Part shown: piece by piece, positions 24,301 to 32,713 of the stretch
Layout: each line of letters opens with the position of its first letter
How positions within the stretch are numbered: the stretch's first letter is position 1
DNA from: Finegoldia magna ATCC 29328
GTDB taxonomy: Bacteria > Bacillota > Clostridia > Tissierellales > Peptoniphilaceae
Assembly (NCBI RefSeq): GCF_000010185.1
Contig: NC_010371.1
Span: forward strand, 62,001-126,000
Reading direction: 5' to 3'
Length of the DNA stretch: 64,000 nt
Notes under the pieces: model-generated
Seen by the model: the letters and a program-made list of their open reading frames with translations, nothing else
Told to the model about the DNA's origin: nothing
Database searches by the model: none
Program-made: the position numbers and the translations under genes

Positions 24301-25567
24301 AAGCTCTATCATCAATTCTTTTTAATGTTTTCGAATTAGTCAAATCTACAGTATTATTAGCAAGTTCTATAAAAAGTTCTGTGTAGTTATTTAAGCTATC
24401 ATAAGAGCTTAAATCAAAGGAATAAATGTCCTTTTCATCTCTAACATAGATATTACTCATTATGTTATTTACCGTTAAAACGCTTATATTTTCATTTGTT
24501 GGTAGATTTTTTAAACCTAATTTAATGTCTGTATTATCATTAAAAAACTTAATATATGATTTAATATTTGTTTGTGCAAGTCTTTGATTAGATATATTGG
24601 AATCTAGATTTTCTAATGTTCTTTCAGCAATAGCACTTCTATACTCCCCTCTAAATAGGCTTGAAACTTTATTGTTTATATAATCCATTTTTGTATTGTG
24701 TAAATACTTATTAGGATCAGAAAACGCCTTAGCTAATATATCTTGATTTTTCTCTATATCATCTAATGTTTTAAAAGAAATATTCAAATCTTTCTCAATT
24801 GATTGAAAAAAACTTGTATAGTCATATCCTGTTGCGGCCTCAAATATCAATGGTAGAGAGTTTGTATATACACTCTTATCATTTTCTACCCATGTCAATT
24901 CTTGTCTATCTTTGTCTAAGAAAAACTTGTTTTCTCCCATTGATTGCAAAATGTTATTGTTTTCGTTATCAGATAAGTTCTTATCGTTAGTGTTGGAGAA
25001 ATAAATACCAAAAGCTCTAAACATTCTCACTTGTAGCGTATTTTCATTGGCATTTTCTTTGTTTTTAGAAAATTCTAAAACTGTAGATAAAAAATCTTTG
25101 AAATCTGATTCAAAATATATTTTTGCATTTTCACTATCATCAAATTTATAATCATCCTTTAAATCTATAGGAACGAATAAATTACTTCTATACTTTTCTG
25201 AAAACTTTTCAAACGTATCTAAATCGGTAGCTAAATTGTTGTTCTTATAGAAGTTTTCTCTGGTTAAATCAGACTCTCTTTTAGTGTTATTTTCAAGTCT
25301 TAAATCTCTCTTTTCGGCAAATGCTAATTCATTATCGGTTACTAATATCGATATGTTGGAATTATTAGCTTGAAAACTTAAAGCCCTGTTACCTAGCGTT
25401 TTATTTTCTATTCTTTCTAATGCTTCAGACAAGTTCATTCTTTCATTTAATAGCTTATTATCTTCAACAATATACTCGACCTTATAACCGTTATTTATTA
25501 AAATATCCTTAAGATTAATATCGAAATCTTCGTAGTAAATCTTATCTTCATAAATATTAAAATCCAA
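21335..25567 (-). CDS. large TOPRIM-domain DNA-processing protein (1410 aa)
   Basis: Starts at TTG 25567 behind GAAAGGAG. Most of the length is unrecognised. At about residues 1075-1210 there is a TOPRIM fold: YTIITEATIDALSALSL (conserved Glu) followed by HVILMLDNDQAGTQARLKLE (the DxD motif as LDNDQ), as in DnaG-type primases and plasmid TOPRIM proteins. This suggests primase-like or nucleic-acid strand chemistry, for example priming transferred plasmid DNA. The C-terminal 150 residues are Glu/Lys-rich and coiled coil. It abuts the upstream gene without a gap. Confidence 0.7.
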   Translation of the reverse strand: MDFNIYEDKIYYEDFDINLKDILINNGYKVEYIVEDNKLLNERMNLSEALERIENKTLGNRALSFQANNSNISILVTDNELAFAEKRDLRLENNTKRESDLTRENFYKNNNLATDLDTFEKFSEKYRSNLFVPIDLKDDYKFDDSENAKIYFESDFKDFLSTVLEFSKNKENANENTLQVRMFRAFGIYFSNTNDKNLSDNENNNILQSMGENKFFLDKDRQELTWVENDKSVYTNSLPLIFEAATGYDYTSFFQSIEKDLNISFKTLDDIEKNQDILAKAFSDPNKYLHNTKMDYINNKVSSLFRGEYRSAIAERTLENLDSNISNQRLAQTNIKSYIKFFNDNTDIKLGLKNLPTNENISVLTVNNIMSNIYVRDEKDIYSFDLSSYDSLNNYTELFIELANNTVDLTNSKTLKRIDDRAFLKEFSYSLNKLQQSTGVNLVTYSNSSPVINLLAKIDKNTPSQLFNKKLDDIKNAYIPDVSRINWKDNNITSENAMATNLNNNLNKRTSDYGTKRVTVNTYVKSNKDFYDTEKYIDNARFGLGASALKSIMSSCTLKDDSIIYNSKANLSYDLKKYVYNNIFQFTDTYGKSPLDMFKEIYGDVWDYDRHKIEQDVWKFEKTGTLYNFKDGKREPWMNSALGVYCHSKGIQLENMFRSDEKMLSYLDNTNPQLKVIWEKAMEFEKENAQALETYNGYRNKIGDFKKIRENNLGTQTSLGFFNGNLLVKNIQKEYAKNSKVVINKEKDNDLFSALMNTIDFYKVAGSAAERDNIIKQLQGKTSLQAFDERQLNKEKEFNEIDDKVNTYFDVIEKYQKITERPLTDYQMGLLLLEISKVRSMSGYRMSNNDMNLTVNQIRTIDTRSGRDSSKNFNKSQLLYAREIGYSSRYLSDKNTDNFLMDSATKAVKDYLVEKRKIPGTILKEVNKNNPIIKASIDPKNNEPYMITEVTDLYSNVQMQQEQRNISNKVYCQKSYRTNDYKKYISYDQYNSLDEVSKKDYHLYLSPFSKITEKQYNSLSDSDKERYQIGAKSKKEQFNKNINKKMDGLKGSKVNSKLPSGVVKSWVGNSLKDYPPEKRKAHEYTIITEATIDALSALSLCKIDNRYDYMRDLNLESPEEIKENLYNPYRDNLQNSLKDIDLKQDKVNFVSILGVGNARNLDLRDYCFHNNIDPSHVILMLDNDQAGTQARLKLENQLPTVKSIVVDSKNGIKDVNEMLQYKLKELNESGLDVDFESGLIKNKNTNEVVKTNEELLFRIGKYEFNESLHDSKALQNEPKNIRDLSNKFLAQLYNSKELNLESMPNQMQMLKVRMAILKEIKDELSEIKESGTYKFLDENEDNLKNNALKESLNKIFEDVLNEFKENREEKAKEKEQQVEEKTIEENVENVKENIDIGNTTEREVEEGMEM

Positions 25568-28462
25568 TTAAACTATCTCCTTTCTTTGAGCCATATAACT
25601 ATCCAAATATCCGCTGATACCGGATCTTTTAAATTCCTCAAACATCTTTTCTATGTTCATATATAATTGTATATTGTAGAATATACTGTCTTGCTGTCTT
25701 GTTAATAAATCAACATAGATGTTTAAGTTTAATTGTAGTGAACTAGTAGTTCTTAATATTGATTCGTATATTTTATATTTCTTTATAAGGCTATTTATTG
25801 AGATATTCGAGTTAGAATATCTTTCTAATGTGTCGATGAATTTTAAAATTGATTTGTCATAATTATTATTAGTCAACATATCAACACTTTTAAAACTATT
25901 TCGTAATTTCGAAATAAATGTAGTAATGTCATTTGTAGATACATCACTTGTGGATATTGTGGCTATTAATTCTTCCAGCTGTTTTGATATATCCAATACG
26001 GCTGCTTCGAGCTTATCATTAGATTCGTATACTCCATTTCTTTCAAAAATGCTTAGTTTTAAATTATCTATCATGTGTTTTTTGACATTTTCTAAATCTG
26101 GGAAGAACACGCATAAATTGCTATCAATATTTTCCAAATCCTTCTTGAACTTTATAATATCGGAATTATTCATTAAAAAATCTTTCATAAAGAATTTACC
26201 AATATTTATATAATCATTAAGAATATTCGTATATGCCTGTGATTTATTTTGTATTGATAATTTCATATTGTTGAAATCTTTAATTGGTTCAGTATTTCCA
26301 CCCGTTATTTCTAAGATTTTATTAATGTATATAATTTTATACTCGTCATTGATTACTCTATTGTTTATATTTAAGAGATTATCTTTTAGTTTATCTTTCA
26401 TATCAGATATACCAACTACATTTTGCCAAACCCCGTTATTATACATAGGAAGATTTAACAAATCTTGTTTAACTTTTGAAATCTCTTCATCTTCTATGCT
26501 TTTCATTTGTTTTTGAGTAGCAAGATATAAATAGAAATCAGAATTTTCGCAAACAAACTCTTTAAAAGAGAATTCCTTAAAACCGTATAGAATATTTCTT
26601 TCGTTTTCTTTTTTAATTAAGATATCGCTGTAGAATTCATTATTTTCTTTCAAGGATTTCAAAACCTCTATTTGAACATCTGAATAATCGCTTAAAAAAG
26701 TTTTTACAATATTGTTATTAAAAAGATTGAATACAGGATATATTTTAAAAATCTCATCTTCGTAAACCTTGTTTATCTTTTTTCTAGTAGTTATCTTATT
26801 GTTAGAACAGTAGTTTCTAAACTTTCTATTTAAACCGTCATATTCGAACACTAGGTTGTACGATCTGATGATTTCTAGAGGATCTTTAAAAATATTTACG
26901 ATATCTTCTTTAATCTTTTCTTTATTATTCGTATCGTTTGTCGCTTCGAAATTCTTAATCTTTTCTTCAAGCTTCTTTTCAGTTAAACGCAATTTTTCAT
27001 ATTCTTGCTTATTCAACTTAAGACTAATTAGGCAAATAACCTTATCTATATCTGATGGATAAACATAGTTTTTCATCTTTTCGATATCTTTAATTTCAAA
27101 AGCAGCAGTAAACTGATTTTGTAATTTCTTTTTATTTATTCTTGAAGATATATCAATACTTCCAAAATCTTGTATTCTATTATCCTCTCTAGACTGAAGT
27201 TGATAATATATTTGCCATTTCAAAAAGTTACTATTAATTCTTATCGAATTTTGTTGACTAGATGATAACCTTAATAAGTTTTCTCTATCTATCTTGTTAT
27301 CTTTTATTACATTATTGAAGTTAGTTTTAATATATAAGTTTTTATATCTTTCTATTAAACGACTTGAAAAAGAGTTATCATCGGTATTTATAACCTCGCC
27401 ATTTATCAAATATTTAGCCTCGTTATTTTCAATAATTTCACTGTGATTTTCTCTTGTTGTTGGATCAATTATTTGTTTCAAAGATAAGTCTTGAATATCT
27501 TTATACGTTAATTTATAGAACCTATCATAAATAAGATATACAAACCTAGCTGACGATTGTTTTATCTCTTCAAACCTGTTATTATCAAGTTTTGATAAGT
27601 ATATTAAACTATTGTCTCTCAAAACAAAACCTAAATCATTTGAACGCAATTCCTGATTTGGTAATATCTTGATATACATTAAATCTTTTTCTGAAAGCTT
27701 TTTTTCTTCTATTATCTTTTTGAATTCCGCCTCTTTATCAGTTGCCACTAAGAATAATCCACCGTAGTCTTTATTCTTGAAATCAGCCTTGTATTTTCCA
27801 ACTATGTTTCTAAACTTATTTAAATGTTCTGTATTATCTACTCTTTGTTGATAATCCCTTTCCATTTTTACCTTTTCAAAAAAATAGTCACTATTTAAAT
27901 AATCTAAATTAGTAATATTAACTAAATCGTAATAGATTAAATTATTGCCGTATGATGAAACATCTTTTTTTTGAATGTTTATATAAGTTTGTACAAGCTC
28001 TTTATATTTTTCTATAGGAATGTTATATAAGTTAAATCTGTTACAAAAAGCCATAGTCTGTTCTATGTTACGGTTAGTGATAGTTAAAGGTTTTAAACTA
28101 ATGAAAAGAGTTAAATCAGCATTTGGATTTAAAGTTAAATTCTTAATATCCGACAAAATCTTACCTGTTAGATAGACTATATTAGTTTTAAACGTAATTG
28201 CTACTTTGTTATCCATAGCTGATTTATTGTTTTCTATTCTTTTCGAAAAATCTTCATGAATTCTTGTCAAAGCATATTGTAATTCTTTGCTATACGGATC
28301 TTCATTATCGAACATTTTTCTAACAATTTTACTAGGTATTAAATATGGAAAATAATCTTGCATTTGCAATTGCTCAAACATCTTAGTAGTGTAGGCATAA
28401 GGCTCGTGTTCTCTTGTAAAAGCTTGTGTATTATCCGTTATATAGAAAAATAATCCATCCAT
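25568..28462 (-). CDS. large hypothetical protein (964 aa)
   Basis: The ATG at 28462 overlaps the upstream stop by one base, and its own stop abuts the next start, implying coupled translation and perhaps a complex with the TOPRIM protein. Soluble, Asn/Lys/Ile-rich and predominantly helical, with predicted coiled-coil stretches around residues 470-520 and 800-960. I recognise no domain. Confidence 0.65.
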   Translation of the reverse strand: MDGLFFYITDNTQAFTREHEPYAYTTKMFEQLQMQDYFPYLIPSKIVRKMFDNEDPYSKELQYALTRIHEDFSKRIENNKSAMDNKVAITFKTNIVYLTGKILSDIKNLTLNPNADLTLFISLKPLTITNRNIEQTMAFCNRFNLYNIPIEKYKELVQTYINIQKKDVSSYGNNLIYYDLVNITNLDYLNSDYFFEKVKMERDYQQRVDNTEHLNKFRNIVGKYKADFKNKDYGGLFLVATDKEAEFKKIIEEKKLSEKDLMYIKILPNQELRSNDLGFVLRDNSLIYLSKLDNNRFEEIKQSSARFVYLIYDRFYKLTYKDIQDLSLKQIIDPTTRENHSEIIENNEAKYLINGEVINTDDNSFSSRLIERYKNLYIKTNFNNVIKDNKIDRENLLRLSSSQQNSIRINSNFLKWQIYYQLQSREDNRIQDFGSIDISSRINKKKLQNQFTAAFEIKDIEKMKNYVYPSDIDKVICLISLKLNKQEYEKLRLTEKKLEEKIKNFEATNDTNNKEKIKEDIVNIFKDPLEIIRSYNLVFEYDGLNRKFRNYCSNNKITTRKKINKVYEDEIFKIYPVFNLFNNNIVKTFLSDYSDVQIEVLKSLKENNEFYSDILIKKENERNILYGFKEFSFKEFVCENSDFYLYLATQKQMKSIEDEEISKVKQDLLNLPMYNNGVWQNVVGISDMKDKLKDNLLNINNRVINDEYKIIYINKILEITGGNTEPIKDFNNMKLSIQNKSQAYTNILNDYINIGKFFMKDFLMNNSDIIKFKKDLENIDSNLCVFFPDLENVKKHMIDNLKLSIFERNGVYESNDKLEAAVLDISKQLEELIATISTSDVSTNDITTFISKLRNSFKSVDMLTNNNYDKSILKFIDTLERYSNSNISINSLIKKYKIYESILRTTSSLQLNLNIYVDLLTRQQDSIFYNIQLYMNIEKMFEEFKRSGISGYLDSYMAQRKEIV

Positions 28463-29547
28463 TATTCGAAATCCCCCATAGCCACATTAATAGTCTCTAC
28501 ACCTTTATTTTCTAAATTACTGGATTTAACACCATCTTTGAACAAATCTATTATTTCAAAAAGTTCGCCTTTCCCTTGGTTAGAAAACTCTACATAATCA
28601 GTGTTCGCAGTATTAATATCTATCTCTAGTCTAGTATTAAGTATTGTTGTGTTATCTTTTTTATATTTCTTTTCCAGCTTTTGAAAAGCCCCTAAGTCAT
28701 ATTCTGAAATCAATTGATTTGTTGAATTTAATACGCTATAACAATATCTGTGAATATCTTTAAGAAAACTTCCTACATAATAAATTAAATAAACAAAACC
28801 TAAAAAATCATATTCGTTTATTTCAAAGCCGATATCAACTTTATATTGGTTTTTGTCGAATAAATAATTTAAACTGTTATTTAATATCGTCTTTGACTTA
28901 TTCTTATAATCTAGTTTCGAAAAACTTTTTGTTTGTTTAAATAAATCCTTGGAATCTAAATATTCTTCTACATTATTAAATCTATCGGTTAAAAGCTTTA
29001 TAAATTCGGGCTTTTTAAACAAATTGTCTAAAATTTCATCAATTTTTAAATAATTACTTTCTTTTAGAAAATAAAGCATACTTTCTCTTATACTTTTTAA
29101 CTTCAATTTATCTATCTTGTTGTATTCTTCTTGCAAAGAAAATGGAATAAACGTGTTATCCAATATGCTTTCTATTTTATTAGCCACATCTACAATGTCA
29201 GAATATTCTGACATTTCAGAAGATGAATAAAAAATGTCAAAAACATTATTAAAATCTGTAGAATCGTATCCAATCCAAAATAGGTAATTTAGAAGTGCTG
29301 TTTGTTTTTCTTTCCCACCATGGCTTATTTCTATAAGATGTGTATATAGATTATCAAACTTTAAATTTTCGAACTTTTTTGTGTTTCTATACCTTTTTCT
29401 CGCCTCTTCTATGTTTTTGGAGATATGATAGTTCAAAATAGCAACTTGCTCTTGGTTTTCGCAGATATTAAATTCTTTAAAAACACCTATTATTCCCTTT
29501 TTTATTCTCTCTAATGATTCTTTTAAATCGTTATCTAAGTTTTCCAA
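28462..29547 (-). CDS. hypothetical helical protein (361 aa)
   Basis: Starts at TTG 29547 behind GGTGAG. Mostly helical; no signal, membrane segment or recognised motif. It follows the first gene of the operon by 14 bases and overlaps the next by one. Confidence 0.6.
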   Translation of the reverse strand: MENLDNDLKESLERIKKGIIGVFKEFNICENQEQVAILNYHISKNIEEARKRYRNTKKFENLKFDNLYTHLIEISHGGKEKQTALLNYLFWIGYDSTDFNNVFDIFYSSSEMSEYSDIVDVANKIESILDNTFIPFSLQEEYNKIDKLKLKSIRESMLYFLKESNYLKIDEILDNLFKKPEFIKLLTDRFNNVEEYLDSKDLFKQTKSFSKLDYKNKSKTILNNSLNYLFDKNQYKVDIGFEINEYDFLGFVYLIYYVGSFLKDIHRYCYSVLNSTNQLISEYDLGAFQKLEKKYKKDNTTILNTRLEIDINTANTDYVEFSNQGKGELFEIIDLFKDGVKSSNLENKGVETINVAMGDFE

Positions 29548-29561
29548 AATTATCTCACCAA

Positions 29562-30002
29562 TTATTCAAATACCATTCTTTCTATATTTTCCATCTTCTT
29601 AAACGTATCTGCCTTAGTATCTAAAATGTCTTCTGGAATATGTTGTAAATCTTTTTCTAAATCCTTAATTAAGCTTATTACACGTTTACAATCCAAATAT
29701 GTTGCTCTCATTTTTACAGGAAGGATTTGCTCTTTAATAACATCGATTAACATATCCTCGCAGGACTCATCATAAACATAGATTTCCGCAGGGTTTAATA
29801 AAAACTTAGATGAAAAAACAAACATTCCATCGGGCAATCTTTCGTTCAATTCTAACGTTATTGAATTTCTATATGATTTTACTTTTGAATTATATTCGGA
29901 AGAATCACCGCAATTTAATCTTATTACGCCCTGTGATCTAACTTTATTACTATAGCTATCTATAGTTTCTTGCTTAAATATATCTTTCCTTTTCCTTTTC
30001 AT
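29562..30002 (-). CDS. hypothetical protein, first gene of the 12-kb operon (146 aa)
   Basis: ATG at 30002 behind AAAGGAG. The N-terminus is very basic (KRKRKD), and the middle has alternating strands with a Cys-containing loop. Possibly DNA-binding but no family recognised. A copy of the shared promoter motif lies 60 bases upstream (30061-30073), so this gene likely opens the seven-gene transcript. Confidence 0.6.
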   Translation of the reverse strand: MKRKRKDIFKQETIDSYSNKVRSQGVIRLNCGDSSEYNSKVKSYRNSITLELNERLPDGMFVFSSKFLLNPAEIYVYDESCEDMLIDVIKEQILPVKMRATYLDCKRVISLIKDLEKDLQHIPEDILDTKADTFKKMENIERMVFE

Positions 30003-30060
30003 TTTCTACTCCTTTAACTTTACATATTGAAAAAGGACTGTTTCCCTTATTTCTCTGTTC

Positions 30061-30073
30061 TTGTTATACCCGA
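30061..30073 (-). promoter_or_regulatory. shared promoter-like motif, copy c
   Basis: Minus strand CTCGGGTATAACAA, with TTTTTCCAAA beginning 24 bases before GGG, matching copies f and g. Upstream of the 12-kb operon. Confidence 0.65.
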
Positions 30074-30200
30074 GAAAAATAGGACTTTGGAAAAATTGAG
30101 ATTTATTTGAAAAATAATATCATTGGAAAGGAAAGAAATACTGTCATTAAGTTAAAAAAGTGATAAAATTTTTTTGATTTTTTTGAAATTTATAAAATTC

Positions 30201-30213
30201 TTGGGTATAACAC
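30201..30213 (+). promoter_or_regulatory. shared promoter-like motif, copy d
   Basis: TTGGGTATAACAC, plus strand, 370 bases before the C39 peptidase start. The long leader contains the inverted repeats at 30218-30292 and 30494-30541. Confidence 0.5.
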
Positions 30214-30292
30214 TAGTGAGAGATGGAAAAAAGAATAAACTTCTTTATTTGTTTAATTTCATTGGTTTAAATTCATAGCACTTCCATCTCTC
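30214..30292 (+). ncRNA. candidate structured leader or small RNA
   Basis: GAGAGATGGAA (30218-30228) is perfectly complementary to TTCCATCTCTC (30282-30292), closing an AT-rich loop of about 53 bases. It begins about five bases after promoter motif d, where a transcript would start. It could be a 5' leader structure of the peptidase gene or an independent RNA. Confidence 0.4.
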
Positions 30293-30493
30293 CCTAAAAT
30301 TTTAGCTTTCAGGAACTTAAATAGAAAACTAAACAACATTACGATAGTAATTCTTTGACATTTAAAAAAATATTTTTCACACGACACGCCGATTAGCATT
30401 GAAACAAAACCCCCTCCTCTATTTTGGGGTTAATCCATAAATAATGCGTAATCATATAATCTAATTTGTTAAGTTGAAATTTTCCTAAAAGCG

Positions 30494-30541
30494 AACAACA
30501 ACCCGAACATATTCTTAACCTTATATGTAAGGGTTGTTGTT
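30494..30541 (+). promoter_or_regulatory. inverted repeat upstream of C39 peptidase gene
   Basis: AACAACAACCC (30494-30504) and GGGTTGTTGTT (30531-30541) pair perfectly over 11 bases, 39 bases before the start codon. No T run follows, so an operator or leader hairpin is likelier than a terminator. Confidence 0.45.
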
Positions 30542-30579
30542 AAATCAAAATTATGTAAATTTGTTTGAGGTGTTATAAA

Positions 30580-31302
30580 ATGCTTAAAAAACACAAAAAA
30601 ATATTAATTTTTTGCCTACTGTTATCATGTTTAGTTAATACTCATAGTTATGCTAGTACTAACCTAAAGATCGATAACGATGAAATGACAGAAAAATTAA
30701 TCGAATTAGACAATAAATCACTAAAAACAAAATTCTTAATTAATAATATAATAGAAAAAAAACACAGACTTTCTGAAAAATATGAAAAAGAACAGAGTTT
30801 TCAAGATGTTATATACTTTAATCAAACTGATCCTAGATTTGCCTATACCCCATACGGTGATGGCGACTTTGGAATAGTTCAAAACACAGGCTGTGGCCCG
30901 ACATCTGCTGCTATGGTTGTAAGTACACTAACTAAAACCTACACAGACCCTAACGAAATAGCAAGTTGGGCTATGTTTAATGGATACAACATGGGAAATA
31001 ACGGTTCATCTTGGGAACTATTCCCTGCTGTTGCTAGAAAATACGGTCTTGATTATCAGTTTAGCTACAGTATAGAAGATGCAAGAAATTGCTTAAAAAC
31101 TGGAGGGCTTGTAATACTTAGCCAAAACTCATCGCTTAATAACTACTGGACTGATAGTGGTCATTTCATCGTTCTAACAGGCTATGAAGATAATTTATAT
31201 ACCGTAAATGATCCATATAGCATATATAGAACCGAAATATATCACACACAAGACCAAGTGTTTATTCCAAATAAAGCAATCTTTTGCTTTTGGAAAAATT
31301 AA
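30580..31302 (+). CDS. secreted C39-like cysteine peptidase (240 aa)
   Basis: Signal peptide at residues 1-25 (KKHKKILIFCLLLSCLVNTH, then SYA). The domain from about residue 75 matches the C39-like peptidase family: NTGCGPTSAAMV with the catalytic Cys (about 104), SGHFIVLTGY with the His (about 194), and VNDPYS with the Asp/Asn. It resembles stand-alone secreted members of the family rather than bacteriocin exporters, since no ABC transporter is fused or adjacent. ATG 30580 is chosen because TGAGGTG lies eight bases upstream. Followed by a strong shared terminator. Confidence 0.85.
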   Translation: MLKKHKKILIFCLLLSCLVNTHSYASTNLKIDNDEMTEKLIELDNKSLKTKFLINNIIEKKHRLSEKYEKEQSFQDVIYFNQTDPRFAYTPYGDGDFGIVQNTGCGPTSAAMVVSTLTKTYTDPNEIASWAMFNGYNMGNNGSSWELFPAVARKYGLDYQFSYSIEDARNCLKTGGLVILSQNSSLNNYWTDSGHFIVLTGYEDNLYTVNDPYSIYRTEIYHTQDQVFIPNKAIFCFWKN

Positions 31303-31332
31303 TTACACCTTTTTTTAAATTTTTTTATATAT

Positions 31333-31366
31333 AAAAAAGCAAGCACAACATAGTGCCTGCTTTTTT
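31333..31366. terminator. bidirectional terminator
   Basis: AAAAAAGCAAGCAC and GTGCCTGCTTTTTT form a stem with A and T flanks, serving the convergent genes ending at 31302 and 31365. Confidence 0.85.
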
Positions 31367-31694
31367 AATTCCATGGATCGTCTTTATCTTCTTCCACTTT
31401 ATAATAATCTGTCATTATTGTTTCATCCATATTATTATCTTCTTTCATATAATCCTTTTTAATTGATTTTGCCTTCTTTTCCATTTTACGTCTATCGAAT
31501 GGTTCAAGTATCAATCCTAAAATTGTCGTTAGAAAATGCAAAATACATAAGCACATGAATTTAAAAAATTCAAATATTGCTCTTGCTACTGAAAATAGCG
31601 GTTTGAATATAAAGCCTAATATTGCAAATACGATTGATATAATCCCCAATGCTACAAATATTAAAAATATATCTCCCCAAATTCCTAAATCCAT
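31365..31694 (-). CDS. small membrane protein (109 aa)
   Basis: ATG at 31694 behind AAGGGTGG. Hydrophobic segments about residues 5-32 and 38-62, followed by a basic then acidic cytoplasmic tail of about 45 residues. Two-pass membrane protein of unknown role, transcribed convergently with the C39 peptidase gene. A TATAAT on the minus strand near 31797 could be its promoter. Confidence 0.6.
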   Translation of the reverse strand: MDLGIWGDIFLIFVALGIISIVFAILGFIFKPLFSVARAIFEFFKFMCLCILHFLTTILGLILEPFDRRKMEKKAKSIKKDYMKEDNNMDETIMTDYYKVEEDKDDPWN

Positions 31695-31808
31695 AACTAC
31701 TACCACCCTTTCTTAATAATAATATATCACAAATCTTATTCTTACTATATATATATCGGAAAAATATCTGATAAAAAATAGCCCATTTTTTCTAAAAATT
31801 ATACCTAT

Positions 31809-31843
31809 CCCACAAAAACCCATGGTTTTTGTGGGTATAACAA
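31809..31843 (+). promoter_or_regulatory. shared promoter-like motif, copy e, with perfect palindrome
   Basis: CCCACAAAAACC (31809-31820), CAT loop, GGTTTTTGTGGG (31824-31835), running straight into TATAACAA. The right arm forms the GTGGG part of the motif. Either an operator overlapping the promoter or a protein-binding dyad. It lies upstream of the glucosaminidase operon. Confidence 0.6.
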
Positions 31844-31883
31844 CAATGCAAGATAAATACTACTACACCTGCTTTATGCAGGA

Positions 31884-31986
31884 GAAATCGGATTGATTGC
31901 ACCGATTTCTAAGGAAAATGCCAATAATATCTATTATTCGCCAAGAGTACTCCATTCTATAGCTTGCTATAGGTGGAGAGGTTCAT
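31884..31986 (+). mobile_element. IS605 remnant: omega-RNA-like hairpin and solo end
   Basis: 31940-31986 starts like the left end of the IS at 14676 (GCCAAGAGTACTCC) and ends like its right end (GGAGAGGTTCAT) with only one CTATAGCTTGCTATAG hairpin between, as if left and right ends had recombined. 31884-31908 is a hairpin whose 18-nt centre matches the sequence just after the tnpB at 4302. Confidence 0.65.
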
Positions 31987-32044
31987 TGGCCGTTTTCCTT
32001 AAAATAAAAACGCAATTTAAAATTATACGAAAGAGGAATTCAAA

Positions 32045-32713
32045 GTGAAAATCAAAAATAAAATACTCGCATTAACTATGGCAACAGTAATGATCCCTCA
32101 GATCTCTTTTGCATGTAGTAATGAAGTTAATGAAATATATTTAAAAAACAGCCAAATATCTATGCTAATAGAAAAGTGCAAAGAAGAAATATACAGAAAA
32201 AAAGAAGTAAGCCAAATGATTAAGAATGTAGAAAGTTTTAGAAACGATATGTATAGTAGCCCGATTTATAATCCTGTTCATATCACATACATATCATCTG
32301 ACGGATTAAATAAACTTTTAGAAAATACTGGTTTAGAAAACCTTGGAGAAAGTTTTTATAAAGCTGAAGAAAATTATGGTATTAATAGTGTTTTTCTTAT
32401 ATCTTTAGCAATGCTCGAATCTGGTAATGGATATAGCAGAATTGCAAGAGAAAAAAATAATCTTTTTGGGTATAACTCAAACGATAGAAACCCTTACGGA
32501 GATTCTTTCGCATTTGAATCAAAAGAAGACTGTATCGATTATGTGGCTGAATCAATAAAAAGAAATTACCTATCAAGTGACGGTAAATTCTTTAACGGTT
32601 ATTCAATAGAAGCAATGAATATCAACTATTGTAGTAAAGATAACTGGCACGAGCAAATCAAAGATATAATGTACAATTTATATCGTGAAATAAACGAAAG
32701 GGATATAATCTAA
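32045..32713 (+). CDS. secreted glucosaminidase (peptidoglycan hydrolase)
   Basis: GTG start at 32045 behind AGAGGAA. Signal peptide 1-23 (ending SFA, with an early Cys). Residues about 105-200 match the bacterial glucosaminidase domain: EENYGINSVFLISLAMLESG (likely catalytic Glu about 123), REKNNLFGYNSND, and a C-terminal WHEQIKDIM. It would cleave the glycan backbone of peptidoglycan. Its coupling with two lipoproteins recalls wall-remodelling modules of conjugative or surface-assembly systems. It overlaps the next gene by one base. Confidence 0.82.
   Translation: MKIKNKILALTMATVMIPQISFACSNEVNEIYLKNSQISMLIEKCKEEIYRKKEVSQMIKNVESFRNDMYSSPIYNPVHITYISSDGLNKLLENTGLENLGESFYKAEENYGINSVFLISLAMLESGNGYSRIAREKNNLFGYNSNDRNPYGDSFAFESKEDCIDYVAESIKRNYLSSDGKFFNGYSIEAMNINYCSKDNWHEQIKDIMYNLYREINERDII

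Larger units (their letters stand above)
30003..30579. other. divergent intergenic region with two promoters and two RNA hairpins
   Basis: No protein gene. It contains motif copy c (minus) for the 12-kb operon, motif copy d (plus), a long-range inverted repeat (30218-30228 with 30282-30292), an AT-rich stretch, and a second 11-pair inverted repeat just before the C39 peptidase gene (30494-30504 with 30531-30541). Confidence 0.6.
31695..32044. other. intergenic region with palindromic promoter and IS605 scar
   Basis: Contains a 12-base palindrome fused to promoter motif e (31809-31843), an omega-RNA-like hairpin (31884-31908) and a solitary IS605 terminal hairpin (31940-31986). No protein gene. 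Confidence 0.6.

Noticed and set aside
21335-25567. Relaxase assignment for the 1410-aa protein
   Set aside because: Only a TOPRIM pattern is visible; no HUH motif or other relaxase signature was seen.
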